A DNA stretch of 64,000 nucleotides from positions 620,001 to 684,000 of the forward strand of contig CAVUPU010000002.1 of the NCBI GenBank assembly GCA_963743425.1, given 5' to 3'. The notes beneath the pieces are model-generated. The model saw only the letters and a list, made by a program, of their open reading frames with translations, was not told the origin of the DNA and did not search any database. Position 1 is the stretch's first letter. Every line of letters starts with the position of its first letter. Source of the DNA: JAJVID01 sp963743425 (GTDB lineage: Bacteria > Acidobacteriota > Blastocatellia > RBC074). Shown one piece after another: positions 1 through 7,993 of the stretch. Made by a program: the position numbers and the translations under genes.

Positions 1-1
1 G

Positions 2-199
2 CACGACACCGTGCCGTGGTTTATGGAGCGGTTCGGAGAAGCTTACGTCGCCCAACTGCAAAACTTCATCGAGCATTTGCAGAAACAGAAAGAGCCTTCG
101 ATCAAGTGCGCCGACGGAGTGGCCGCGCTGCAAGTCGCCATCGCCGCGACCCGGGCGTTCAAAGAGAACCGGCCCGTGGCTGTATCGGAGATCGTTTAA
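2..199 (+). CDS. Gfo/Idh/MocA family oxidoreductase, C-terminal end (partial)
   Basis: Only the last 65 codons are present; the reading frame is open to the left edge of the window. The tail (motifs WFMERFGEAYVAQLQ and CADGVAALQVAIAATRAF) resembles the final helices of NAD(P)-dependent Gfo/Idh/MocA dehydrogenases such as inositol 2-dehydrogenase, where the substrate domain ends with a helix of the type DGxxALxxAxAAxxS. The cofactor domain and the catalytic lysine motif lie outside the window, so the substrate cannot be named. Two further Gfo/Idh genes occur at 32-34 kb, which fits a sugar- or polyol-degrading lifestyle. Confidence 0.7.
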   Translation, partial: HDTVPWFMERFGEAYVAQLQNFIEHLQKQKEPSIKCADGVAALQVAIAATRAFKENRPVAVSEIV

Positions 200-225
200 A
201 ACAGGAGGCTACTCATGCCGCTGCA

Positions 226-318
226 ATGGAGTCGTTACACCGCGTCGGGTTGGGTCTGTTCATTGCCGCGCTCGGCGTCGTCACTTCTTTTCCGGCATTG
301 CGGAAGCGCAAACCGTAA
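226..318 (+). CDS. possible 30-aa single-span membrane peptide
   Basis: A short frame starting MESLHRVGLGLFIAALGVV and ending in a basic tail (RKRKP) has the look of one membrane helix with a positive C-terminus. It lies between the Gfo/Idh end and the deacetylase. A good AGGAGG ribosome site at 203-208 is better spaced for the ATG at 215, which opens a different frame of 39 codons ending at 334 with no recognisable content. Which of the two, if either, is translated cannot be told from the sequence. Confidence 0.2.
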   Translation: MESLHRVGLGLFIAALGVVTSFPALRKRKP

Positions 319-330
319 AAGGAGAAAACA

Positions 331-3054
331 ATGAGAAGAACCACGACCATCGCGCTGATAATTTGCCTTGCGATCACAAGCTCACCCGCGCTATTTTCGC
401 GCGCCCAGGTTCAGGAGCCGGCCGAAAACAGAGGCGCGGCGGCGGCTTGGCGCGCCCTGCTGCGCTTACGTTCGACCGCGCGGGTTTTGCACACCACCGC
501 GCATCCTGACGATGAAGACGCCGCGCTGCTCACCTGGCTCGCTCGCAATCAGGGCGCTTACACTGCGCTGCTCACGCTCAATCGCGGCGAAGGAGGCGCG
601 AATCTGATCGGGCCGGAGCTTTACGACGCGCTCGGAATTCTGCGCACGGAGGAGATGCTTGCGGCAGGCCGTTATTACGGCCTGGATGCGCAGTTGTTCA
701 CCCGCGTCGCCGACTTCGGCTTTTCCAAACGTCTGGACGAGACACTGGAACATTGGGGCAAAGATGTTGTTCTGGCCGATGTCGTGCGCGCGATTCGCGA
801 ACACCGCCCCGACGTGATCGTCTCGCGCTTTCACGGCGCCCCGCGCGACGGACACGGCAACCATCAAGCCGCCGGTCTGCTGACGCGCGAAGCCTTCAAG
901 CTCGCGGCTGATCCGAACGCCTTCCCGGAGCAAATTACCCAAGAGCGCCTCAGACCCTGGCAGGTCAAAAAGCTTTACCTGAGCTGCCGGCAGAACGAGC
1001 CACACACGTTGAGGATTGACACGGGCGTTTACGATCCGCTGCTCGGACAAACCTACCGCGAATTGGCGAACGCGGGTTACAGCATGCATCGATCGCAATC
1101 TGTCGGCCAGGCGCGTCCCACGCGCGGCCAGTCGTTCTCTTACCTTCAACTCGTCGAGTCGGTCGCGCCGAAGGTCGAGAATGAAAAGAGCATTTTTGAC
1201 GGCCTGGACACGAGCATCGTAGGAATTGCAGCCGGAAACCCGGCGGCTCAGGCGGCATTGCGCAGCGTGCAAGATCAGGTTGAAATGGCCATCAAAGATT
1301 TCGACGCGCGCAAGCCCTGGCTGATCGTCAGGCATCTGGTCGAAGGCAAACGCCGGCTTCAGCAAGCCATTAAAACCGTTCTCCGGGATTCGATGAAACC
1401 GAGCAACAAAATCTACTCATTAATGGGGCGCAAAGAGTTGGACTTCAATGAGGCGATGAACAAGGCGCTGGGGCTGGAGATGGACGTGATGGTTGATCCG
1501 CCTGAAACGGGCAGAAGCGGCGAGTTTGCCACTTCCTTCCCACGAGAGACTTTTCGCGTAGCGATCCCCGGCCAGCAGTTCACGATCACCGCTTCAATTA
1601 TCAACCGTAGCGAGGTATCCATCGAAACGCTCTCACTGGGCGTTTACCCAACTTCCTGGGACGCCGGCCCGCCCGGCAACCCGCGACTGGTTGTTCCCGG
1701 AGGAGACCCCAATCAGAGATTCATCAACGAATGGATGAAGAGAGTCGGCCCGAACGAAATCGCCAGTCGCAAGTTTCAGGTTCAGGTCCCAAACGTTGAA
1801 CTATACACGCGACCTTACTGGTCGCGCGCCTCCGAGTTACGTGACCACGTTTATCAGGTTGATTTGTTCAATGCGGGTCTGTGGAGCCTAATGCCTTTCG
1901 CCGCGCCGAAGCCGTTCGGGAGCGCCATATATCAAATTGACGGCGTAAGGTTCTTCTTGGGCAGTCCCGCAATGACTACATTCGTCCAGCCGCCTTTCGG
2001 CGAGCAGCGCCGCCTGCTCACCATCGCTCCCGCGATCAACATCTCCATCTCGCCGCGCGTGAGAGTCGCGCCGATTGACGCCGGGCAAACTTCATTCAAC
2101 GTTTCGGTCAACGTCTCAAACAACGTCAAAGGCGACGCGGCGGGCAAAGTCAAACTGAAGCTGCCCGACGGCTGGTCATCAACGCCGCCCAATCTTGACT
2201 TCAAATTCACGCGCGAAGGCGAGGCTGGAAACTTCACGTTCAACGTATCAGCGCCGCGCGTGGCGACTGGTTCGGAGTACAAGATTCAGGCCGTCGCCGA
2301 ATACGCGGGCCGCGAATTCACCGAAGGTTACCGGGTCATCGCTTACCGCGACCTGGAACCGCGCCACCTTTACGCGCCGGCGACGATGGAGGTGCGGGGA
2401 GTTGACGTGAAAGTCGCGCCGAACCTGTCGGTCGGTTACGTGATGGGCGTCGGCGATGAAGTTCCGAAGGCGCTTGAACAGATCGGCGTCAAGGTCGTGG
2501 CGCTTGGCGAGAACGATCTGGCGAAGGGCGATCTCGAATGGTTTGACGCGATCATCATCGGCATTCGCGCGACGGCTGTGAGAGATGATCTGAAATCTTA
2601 TAGCAAACGATTGCTCGATTACGCTGAACGCGGCGGCAATCTGATCTATCAATACCAGACGCAGGAGTTCGACGCCGCGCCTTACGGGCCGTACCCGTAC
2701 AAGCTCGGCGCGCGCGCCGAAGAAGTGTCGGAAGAAGATTCGAAAGTGACGATCCTCGATCCGTCGAATCCCGTCTTCAACTGGCCGAACAAGATCACCG
2801 GGGCCGACTTCGACGGCTGGGTCGAAGAACGCGGGTCGAAGTGGATGACGACCTGGGACGAGCGTTACAAGCCGTTGCTCGGATGCAACGACCGCGGACA
2901 ACCGCCGCAGCGAGGAGGGTTGATGTACGCGCAATACGGCAAGGGGACGTTCGTTTATGCGGCCTATGCGTTCTACCGGCAATTGCCGGCGGGCGTGCAG
3001 GGCGGGTATCGGATGTTCGCAAACATCGTCAGCCTAAAGAAACAGCCCCGGTGA
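331..3054 (+). CDS. secreted PIG-L/LmbE family deacetylase, 907 aa
   Basis: Predicted zinc-dependent N-acetylglucosaminyl deacetylase-like enzyme. An N-terminal signal peptide (about residues 1-25) implies export. The PIG-L domain follows directly: the metal/catalytic motif AHPDDE is at residues 57-62 and the second histidine motif GHGNHQ at about 174-179, with the typical RGEGGAN segment at 85-91. Family members such as MshB or LmbE are about 230-300 aa; here about 600 extra residues follow, with beta-rich NPCBM/alpha-galactosidase-like stretches and a final domain (from about residue 700) resembling a ThuA/glutamine-amidotransferase-like fold. Such long forms are common in Acidobacteriota and Bacteroidota and are thought to act on exported glycans. 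AAGGAG just upstream supports the ATG at 331. Substrate unknown. Confidence 0.85.
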   Translation: MRRTTTIALIICLAITSSPALFSRAQVQEPAENRGAAAAWRALLRLRSTARVLHTTAHPDDEDAALLTWLARNQGAYTALLTLNRGEGGANLIGPELYDALGILRTEEMLAAGRYYGLDAQLFTRVADFGFSKRLDETLEHWGKDVVLADVVRAIREHRPDVIVSRFHGAPRDGHGNHQAAGLLTREAFKLAADPNAFPEQITQERLRPWQVKKLYLSCRQNEPHTLRIDTGVYDPLLGQTYRELANAGYSMHRSQSVGQARPTRGQSFSYLQLVESVAPKVENEKSIFDGLDTSIVGIAAGNPAAQAALRSVQDQVEMAIKDFDARKPWLIVRHLVEGKRRLQQAIKTVLRDSMKPSNKIYSLMGRKELDFNEAMNKALGLEMDVMVDPPETGRSGEFATSFPRETFRVAIPGQQFTITASIINRSEVSIETLSLGVYPTSWDAGPPGNPRLVVPGGDPNQRFINEWMKRVGPNEIASRKFQVQVPNVELYTRPYWSRASELRDHVYQVDLFNAGLWSLMPFAAPKPFGSAIYQIDGVRFFLGSPAMTTFVQPPFGEQRRLLTIAPAINISISPRVRVAPIDAGQTSFNVSVNVSNNVKGDAAGKVKLKLPDGWSSTPPNLDFKFTREGEAGNFTFNVSAPRVATGSEYKIQAVAEYAGREFTEGYRVIAYRDLEPRHLYAPATMEVRGVDVKVAPNLSVGYVMGVGDEVPKALEQIGVKVVALGENDLAKGDLEWFDAIIIGIRATAVRDDLKSYSKRLLDYAERGGNLIYQYQTQEFDAAPYGPYPYKLGARAEEVSEEDSKVTILDPSNPVFNWPNKITGADFDGWVEERGSKWMTTWDERYKPLLGCNDRGQPPQRGGLMYAQYGKGTFVYAAYAFYRQLPAGVQGGYRMFANIVSLKKQPR

Positions 3055-3058
3055 GGAG

Positions 3059-3283
3059 ATGACGACATGCCAACAGAGACGGAAAGCCATCTCGCAAGAA
3101 TTCGAGCGAGAAGGCGTTAGGTTGAAAATCTCAGGCTTCAAAGCCTGGGTCTGCTCGCGCTGTGGTGAAATTTACTTTGAGCCGGGAGGCGCGGATAGAT
3201 TGGTGAAAGCAGCCAACTGCCTGTTCGCACTGGCGATGGCTGAAAAACAGCACAAGGGCAAGGTCGTCGCCGCGTTATCCTGA
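3059..3283 (+). CDS. small zinc-finger protein, YgiT/MqsA N-terminal-like
   Basis: A 74-aa protein starting 4 nt after the deacetylase stop. The segment CSRCGEIYFEPGGADRLVKA is the pattern of YgiT-type zinc fingers, normally the N-terminal part of MqsA-like antitoxins with two CxxC pairs. Only one CxxC pair is plain here; a cysteine at residue 4 (TTCQQ) may be a leftover of the other. There is no HTH domain and no MqsR-like toxin next to it, so it may be a solitary or degenerate antitoxin rather than a working one. The start is uncertain because the ribosome site GGAG touches the ATG. Confidence 0.5.
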   Translation: MTTCQQRRKAISQEFEREGVRLKISGFKAWVCSRCGEIYFEPGGADRLVKAANCLFALAMAEKQHKGKVVAALS

Positions 3284-3401
3284 TTTGCTTTTTTCTTTTG
3301 TGGACGAGGCGCGCCCGAAGAGAATTTAGTTTTAAATCCAGGCCGGGGATAAGGTATGATGCGCCCGCTGATAAATATAGTTCTTTACGGGAGGTCGAGT
3401 T

Positions 3402-3992
3402 ATGATGCGAGCATACGCGCTCCTCTCCCTGCTCATCATCACCGGCGTTTTGCGCACCCCCTCTCTCGCGCAAGAACCGGCGCCCCAATCCCCGACAATA
3501 ACGCGTCAATCGTTTGTGGCGGAAGTCATGCGCCGGCGGTTGTCGCCGCCAACAATCACAGCGCCCGTCGAGACAGTGGAGGAACCCATCCTGCGCATCG
3601 AGACGGTCGTTTTACGGTTGCCCGATCCGAACGCCGGCCTGGAGAAATCCGGATTCTGTTTGGAGAGTTTGTCAGGGCTGTACGAAACGGCCCTCTTCCA
3701 GCGCCAGAGGTTCCGCGAAACCGGGCAGCCGATAGAAATCGAGCGCGGGAATTTATATTTCCGACAGGATCGTCACCTCGTGACAAAAGGCCTGATACTT
3801 TACCGCGTCCGGAATGACCGGATCGATTTCGGACTCTACCAACGCGGTTTTCATAACGAGGCGTCGCCCTCCCGCGCGCGGGGGCTGCGTTCCGATCCTA
3901 CGAGCCGGGAGAATAATCCCGGCGACGAGCGACAGTATTTTTTCGGCGTGCGATTCAGGCTTGGTGGATCTAGTCAGTACCACGAGCGGTAG
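3402..3992 (+). CDS. secreted protein of unknown function, 196 aa
   Basis: I do not recognise this family. The N-terminus (MMRAYALLSLLIITGVLRT, then SLAQEP) is a clear Sec signal peptide with a likely cleavage after SLA. The mature part has a proline-rich linker (residues 25-60) and a beta-rich region. GGGAGG about 8 nt before the ATG supports the start. The last codons, giving SQYHER and the stop, lie inside a repeat arm (3974-4003) that also supplies the tail of the ABC ATPase at 21057, so the natural C-terminus was probably replaced by repeat sequence. Confidence 0.65.
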   Translation: MMRAYALLSLLIITGVLRTPSLAQEPAPQSPTITRQSFVAEVMRRRLSPPTITAPVETVEEPILRIETVVLRLPDPNAGLEKSGFCLESLSGLYETALFQRQRFRETGQPIEIERGNLYFRQDRHLVTKGLILYRVRNDRIDFGLYQRGFHNEASPSRARGLRSDPTSRENNPGDERQYFFGVRFRLGGSSQYHER

Positions 3993-4003
3993 CGAGCGTG
4001 GCT
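3974..4003 (+). repeat. single arm of the CAGTACCGCGAGCGGTAGCGAGCG repeat family
   Basis: About 30 bp (TCAGTACCACGAGCGGTAGC onwards) match, with few differences, the arms of the inverted repeat at 20992-21078. Here only one arm is visible, and it overlaps the stop codon of the upstream secreted protein. Confidence 0.6.
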
Positions 4004-4025
4004 TGTGGCGCTGGTCGATACGGAG

Positions 4026-4400
4026 TTGACATCCTCTCCATCTAAACGCGAAGCGCGTTGTAGATGGAGATTCCAGGTCTGTCGCCTGGTAGGTTCTCGC
4101 TTCACGGAGGGAAGCAACCTTCCCTCTCCACGAAGGGCCTGCCCGGCCCTTGAAACTTTAAAATGCAAAGTTTCGGTTGTCTCTCTACTTTAGCGTTCAA
4201 ACTTTTACCTGCCGGACTTCCCGGCAGAACGCCCAAGTCTGAGTTTCAAAGAGCCGCACAGATGGCTTCCGTAGCGATTCAAGCTGTCGGAACAAAGTCT
4301 GTCGTATTGCCGCGATTCTATCATATTCGATGTGTAGGGTTGCGAGAAACAGCGCCTTTCATCTCCACCCAAGTCTAAAGGCTGTGGGTGGAGTATTCCC
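4026..4400 (-). ncRNA. structured noncoding stretch bounded by IS200/IS605-type hairpins
   Basis: About 375 bp with no credible gene but a series of palindromes. On the minus strand each boundary reads like the right end of IS200/IS605 (TnpB-type) elements, a GGAAT-stem-loop form. The first is a 16-bp stem with one bulge at 4035-4070 flanked by TTGACATCC at 4026-4034 (AGGATGTCAA on the minus strand). The second is CTCCACCC/GGGTGGAG at 4363-4370/4386-4393, followed by TATTCC. Between them are stems at 4073-4077/4085-4089, 4108-4114/4119-4125, 4133-4139/4145-4151, 4152-4159/4167-4174 and 4209-4215/4221-4227. Known biology: TnpB elements encode an omega RNA at this end. No tnpB gene is present. 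An omega-RNA relic, a MITE-like element or two solo ends are inferences. Confidence 0.45.
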
Positions 4401-4420
4401 GGCGCGGAAGATAACCGAGA

Positions 4421-6670
4421 ATGACATCCCCAATCACTCGTGTCGAAATTGTACAGAACAATCTCGAAAATTATTTAACAACAGCTCAACCGGCCCAAAG
4501 CCGCATCAACGAGACCGGCCCGCTGCGGCGGGGCGGCTCCCTGACGGCGCGACAGGCGCTGGAGATATTCGAAGACCAGGTGACGAGCCGTCTGCTCGAC
4601 GTCGCGGCGCGCGAGTTGAAGAGACGCAACCAGGGCTTCTACACCATCTCCAGCGCAGGCCACGAAAACAACGCGATCGTCGGGACGCTGCTGCGATTGG
4701 ACGACCCGTGCTTCTTGCATTACCGCTCCGGCGCGTTGATGGTGGCGCGTTCGCGTAAACTGCCCGGCGTCGATCCGGTCTTCGACACGCTACTATCGTT
4801 CTGCGCCTCGGCGGACGATCCGATCTCGCAAGGGCGGCACAAGGTCTGGGGCAGCCGCGCGCTGTGGGTTCCGCCGCAGACCAGCACCATCGCGTCGCAC
4901 CTGCCCAAGGCGGCGGGACTGGCGTTCGCGCTCAGAGCGGCGCGGCGGATCGGACAGGCGCGGGATTTGCCCGGGTTTCAAGATGATTCGATCGTGCTCT
5001 GTTCATTCGGTGACGCTTCGGCTAACCACGCAACCGCGCTCGCCGGCTTCAACGCGGCGCGCTACACCGTCAGGCGCGGCGGCGCGGCGCCGATACTCTT
5101 CCTCTGCGAAGACAACGGCATCGGCATCTCAGTCGAAACGCCACGCAACTGGATTCGCGATTCGTTCAGCAATCAGCTCTACCTGAAATACTTCGAGGCT
5201 TCGGGCGCTATAGACGATATCTGGGATGTGGCCCAAGAGGCCGTCAACGCGTGCCGCCGCTCGCGCGCTCCGGTCTTCTTGCATCTGCATGTCACGCGGC
5301 TCTGGGGGCACGCGGGCACTGACGTCGAAACGACATATCGCACGGTCGACGAAATAGCCGCCGAAGAGTCCAAAGACCCCCTGCTGGCGAACGCAAAGCG
5401 CCTGGTCGAGGGCGGCGCCGCGTCGCCCGGTGATCTGCGCGCGATCTTCAACAGAGTTCAATCGCGGATCGATGAATTGATGGACGAGGCCGCGCGAAGA
5501 CCGAAACTCACGAGCGCCGCGCAGGTCGTCGAGCCGCTCGCGCCTTATGACGAATCGGCTTGTCGCGCGTTGGCCGATCACGCGGCGGCGCCCGAAGCCC
5601 GCGAGAAACTCTTCGACGGCGCGCTGCCCGAACACGCGAAGGCTCCGACCAAGCGGACGATGGCCGCTCACATCAACTCGGCGCTCGCCGACGAGATGCT
5701 GCGCTTTCCCGAAATCATCGTCTTCGGCGAAGACGTGGCCAAAAAGGGCGGCGTCTATTACGTCACCCAAGGTCTACAAAAGAAGTTCGGCGTCGCTCGC
5801 GCCTTCGACACGCTGCTCGACGAGACGACCATTCTCGGAACTGCGCAGGGAGCGGCGATGGCCGGCCTGCTGCCGATTCCCGAAATTCAATACCTGGCAT
5901 ACATCCACAATGCGCTCGATCAGATTCGCGGCGAAGCCTGCTCGCTCTCGTTCTTTTCCTCGGGACAGTTCGCAAATCCGATGGTTGTGCGCGTGCAGGG
6001 TTTGGCCTACCAGAAGGGCTTTGGCGGCCATTTTCACAACGACAATTCCGTCGGCGCGCTGCGCGACATTCCCGGACTGCTGCTGGCCACGCCAGCGCGC
6101 GGAGACGACGCCGCGAAGATGCTGCGCGGGCTGATCGCGGCGACCCGCGCGTGCGGGCGCGTCGCGGTCTTTCTGGAACCCATCGCGCTCTACCACGAGA
6201 AGGATTTGTACGAGGACGGCGACGGCGCGTGGCTCTTCGATTATCCGCAACCAGGAGAGATGCTGCTGCCCGGCGAAGTCGGCGTCTACAACCCCGAGGC
6301 CGGAGACCTGTTGATTGTCAGTTACGCGAACGGATTGAGGTTGTCACTTCGCGCCGCGCGCAGGCTGAGAGACGAATTCGGCATAGCGACGCGCGTGATC
6401 GACATCCGATGGCTCAACCCGCTGCCTTTCGAAGCCATCAGTCGGCACGCCAATGAATGCGGGCGATTGCTGGTCGCCGACGAATGCCGCGCGACGGGCG
6501 GCGGAATCGCCGAAGCCGTGATCGCAAACCTGGTCGAAAACGGGTTCAAAGGCGCGATGCGTTCATTGCGCGCGGTTGATTCCTATGTGCCTCTGGGCTC
6601 GGCTGCGAACCTGGTTCTGATCTCTGAAGATCAGATTGTTGAAGCGGGTCGGTTCGTGGCTCAATCTTGA
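4421..6670 (+). CDS. 2-oxoacid dehydrogenase E1, alpha and beta fused in one chain
   Basis: 749 aa. Residues about 40-340 are an E1-alpha-like thiamine-pyrophosphate domain: the TPP motif starts GDAS at 197-200 and closes EDNG at 230-233. Residues from about 412 onward are an E1-beta (transketolase pyrimidine-binding) domain beginning with AHINSALADEMLRFPE and the conserved segment FGEDVAKKGGVY, then the C-terminal transketolase domain. This is the decarboxylating part of branched-chain or pyruvate-type dehydrogenase complexes. Fused E1 alpha-beta chains occur in Bacteroidota and Acidobacteriota. No E2 or E3 gene is near, so the partner subunits must be elsewhere. The gene is monocistronic, directly downstream of the hairpin-rich stretch. 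Confidence 0.88.
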   Translation: MTSPITRVEIVQNNLENYLTTAQPAQSRINETGPLRRGGSLTARQALEIFEDQVTSRLLDVAARELKRRNQGFYTISSAGHENNAIVGTLLRLDDPCFLHYRSGALMVARSRKLPGVDPVFDTLLSFCASADDPISQGRHKVWGSRALWVPPQTSTIASHLPKAAGLAFALRAARRIGQARDLPGFQDDSIVLCSFGDASANHATALAGFNAARYTVRRGGAAPILFLCEDNGIGISVETPRNWIRDSFSNQLYLKYFEASGAIDDIWDVAQEAVNACRRSRAPVFLHLHVTRLWGHAGTDVETTYRTVDEIAAEESKDPLLANAKRLVEGGAASPGDLRAIFNRVQSRIDELMDEAARRPKLTSAAQVVEPLAPYDESACRALADHAAAPEAREKLFDGALPEHAKAPTKRTMAAHINSALADEMLRFPEIIVFGEDVAKKGGVYYVTQGLQKKFGVARAFDTLLDETTILGTAQGAAMAGLLPIPEIQYLAYIHNALDQIRGEACSLSFFSSGQFANPMVVRVQGLAYQKGFGGHFHNDNSVGALRDIPGLLLATPARGDDAAKMLRGLIAATRACGRVAVFLEPIALYHEKDLYEDGDGAWLFDYPQPGEMLLPGEVGVYNPEAGDLLIVSYANGLRLSLRAARRLRDEFGIATRVIDIRWLNPLPFEAISRHANECGRLLVADECRATGGGIAEAVIANLVENGFKGAMRSLRAVDSYVPLGSAANLVLISEDQIVEAGRFVAQS

Positions 6671-6740
6671 GCGAAAGGGCAGTGCAATCGGTCTGTCGAT
6701 CAAAGTAACTTTCCGCGTGTCCCACGTTTTTTTCGCCTCC

Positions 6741-7514
6741 TCACTGAACAGTTTCTGCGGATCTGATTTCGTCGAGCGCCGTGACAATCATTCCGGCGAG
6801 AATATCGAACACTCGGTCGCCTTCTTCAGCGGTCGCCGCCGCCGGATTTCCGAAATAGGCCTGATCGCCTCCGATTTCGATGAAGCTGCGCGCGCCCGCT
6901 CTGATGGCTTGCGAGAGGCTGATCAGCTTCGGATCCAGCTCCAGCCGTATCTCTTCGCGCACAAGCTCTGGCCGCGCGCTCAAGACCAGCGAACTCTCGT
7001 ATTGTCCGGCGTGGCATGCGCCGCTCTGAAACTCATCCGTCAACATCTGCGCCCACCTGCGCCGCGTAACGTCGGGGAACGCTATTTCGACTCCGGTTTC
7101 GGCTTTGACCGATTCGCAAGCCGCTCGCAGCGTGGCGATGTGCGCCGGTTCGAGATGGGCGTTGGCGATGGCGATCCGTTTGAAGCCCTGTTTGATGAGC
7201 GAGAGCAGAATGTCGCGCACAAGCGCCGTCGCGGTTTCAGCGCGTATTGAAACGCTGCCTGCAAAACCCTCACTGAAATCGGTTACGCTGTAGGCCAGCG
7301 GCGGAAGCGTCAACGCCGATTCCCCACGCGATTCGAGCGTTCGGGCGGCGCGTGTGGCCATCTCTTCGGCAATGATCACGTCCGCGCTCAGCGGCAGATG
7401 CGGGCCATGCGCTTCGGTCGAACCGACAGGGAGGATCAGGGCGCAAGACCCCGGTTGATTCAACAAGTCGCGCAACTCAGTCCACGTTTGATGAGCAAAG
7501 AAATGGTTGAACAT
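6741..7514 (-). CDS. creatininase/MftE family amidohydrolase
   Basis: 257 aa, the usual family length. The metal-binding motifs are visible: GSTEAHGPHLPLSAD (Glu, His and Asp ligands) near residues 31-45 and CHAGQYESS (family pattern HAGxxETS) near residue 166. The third conserved motif, normally NGHGGN, reads NAHLEP, so one loop of the active site departs from the family. Relatives include creatininase, the mycofactocin peptidase MftE and 3-dehydro-scyllo-inosose hydrolase. It is convergent with the E1 gene and not clearly part of an operon. Function beyond a divalent-metal amidase is not assigned. Confidence 0.75.
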   Translation of the reverse strand: MFNHFFAHQTWTELRDLLNQPGSCALILPVGSTEAHGPHLPLSADVIIAEEMATRAARTLESRGESALTLPPLAYSVTDFSEGFAGSVSIRAETATALVRDILLSLIKQGFKRIAIANAHLEPAHIATLRAACESVKAETGVEIAFPDVTRRRWAQMLTDEFQSGACHAGQYESSLVLSARPELVREEIRLELDPKLISLSQAIRAGARSFIEIGGDQAYFGNPAAATAEEGDRVFDILAGMIVTALDEIRSAETVQ

Positions 7515-7541
7515 GACGACACGTTCAGCGATGTTTTGACA

Positions 7542-7976
7542 TCACTTGCAGCCTGTCTTCTCAGCCAAAGACATTTGCGAATAGCTGTAAACGATGGCTT
7601 TTAAGTAGCCTTTTTGAATTTGTCCATCTGGGGAATTGTCACGATAAACATAATAAGATAGTCCGTATTGATCACTGTACCCATCCGCCTGAACGATTGC
7701 GTGAGGGGAATACGGTTCGGATTTTTTGAACGCTTTTGGAAATTTGATATTCGAAAATGATATCCGTGTTTTCGGGATCAAGGTAATATCGGCTAGTTTC
7801 CCAGTGAGTGTCTGTGGCCAGAACTTTCCGTTACGCTCGCTTTTTTCTCCAACGAAATGAACAAGAATGTTCCATTTCTCATCGTTACCACGAAATACTG
7901 GATTTGGTGGCCCTAAAACCTTGTCCACATCAGCAGAGGATGATTCAAGTGGTAGTGCTTTCATCTCACAGTTCAT
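7542..7976 (-). CDS. hypothetical protein, AT-rich
   Basis: I do not recognise this protein. It begins near MNCEMKALPLESSSADVDKVLG, in which the SSADVDKVLGPP stretch recalls the SmpA/BamE-like pattern seen in many small lipid-associated or exported proteins. A longer reading from 8024 would overlap the protease gene by 31 nt, so the internal ATG at 7976, 17 nt after that gene's stop, is preferred. Base composition is clearly lower in GC than all its neighbours, which suggests recent acquisition. No signal peptide is visible from this start. Confidence 0.5.
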   Translation of the reverse strand: MNCEMKALPLESSSADVDKVLGPPNPVFRGNDEKWNILVHFVGEKSERNGKFWPQTLTGKLADITLIPKTRISFSNIKFPKAFKKSEPYSPHAIVQADGYSDQYGLSYYVYRDNSPDGQIQKGYLKAIVYSYSQMSLAEKTGCK

Positions 7977-7993
7977 CTGCAGAACAACGTGGT

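Noticed and set aside
466..1365. A 299-codon minus-strand frame opposite the PIG-L gene
   Set aside because: Antisense shadow of a gene with clear catalytic motifs; no domain of its own.
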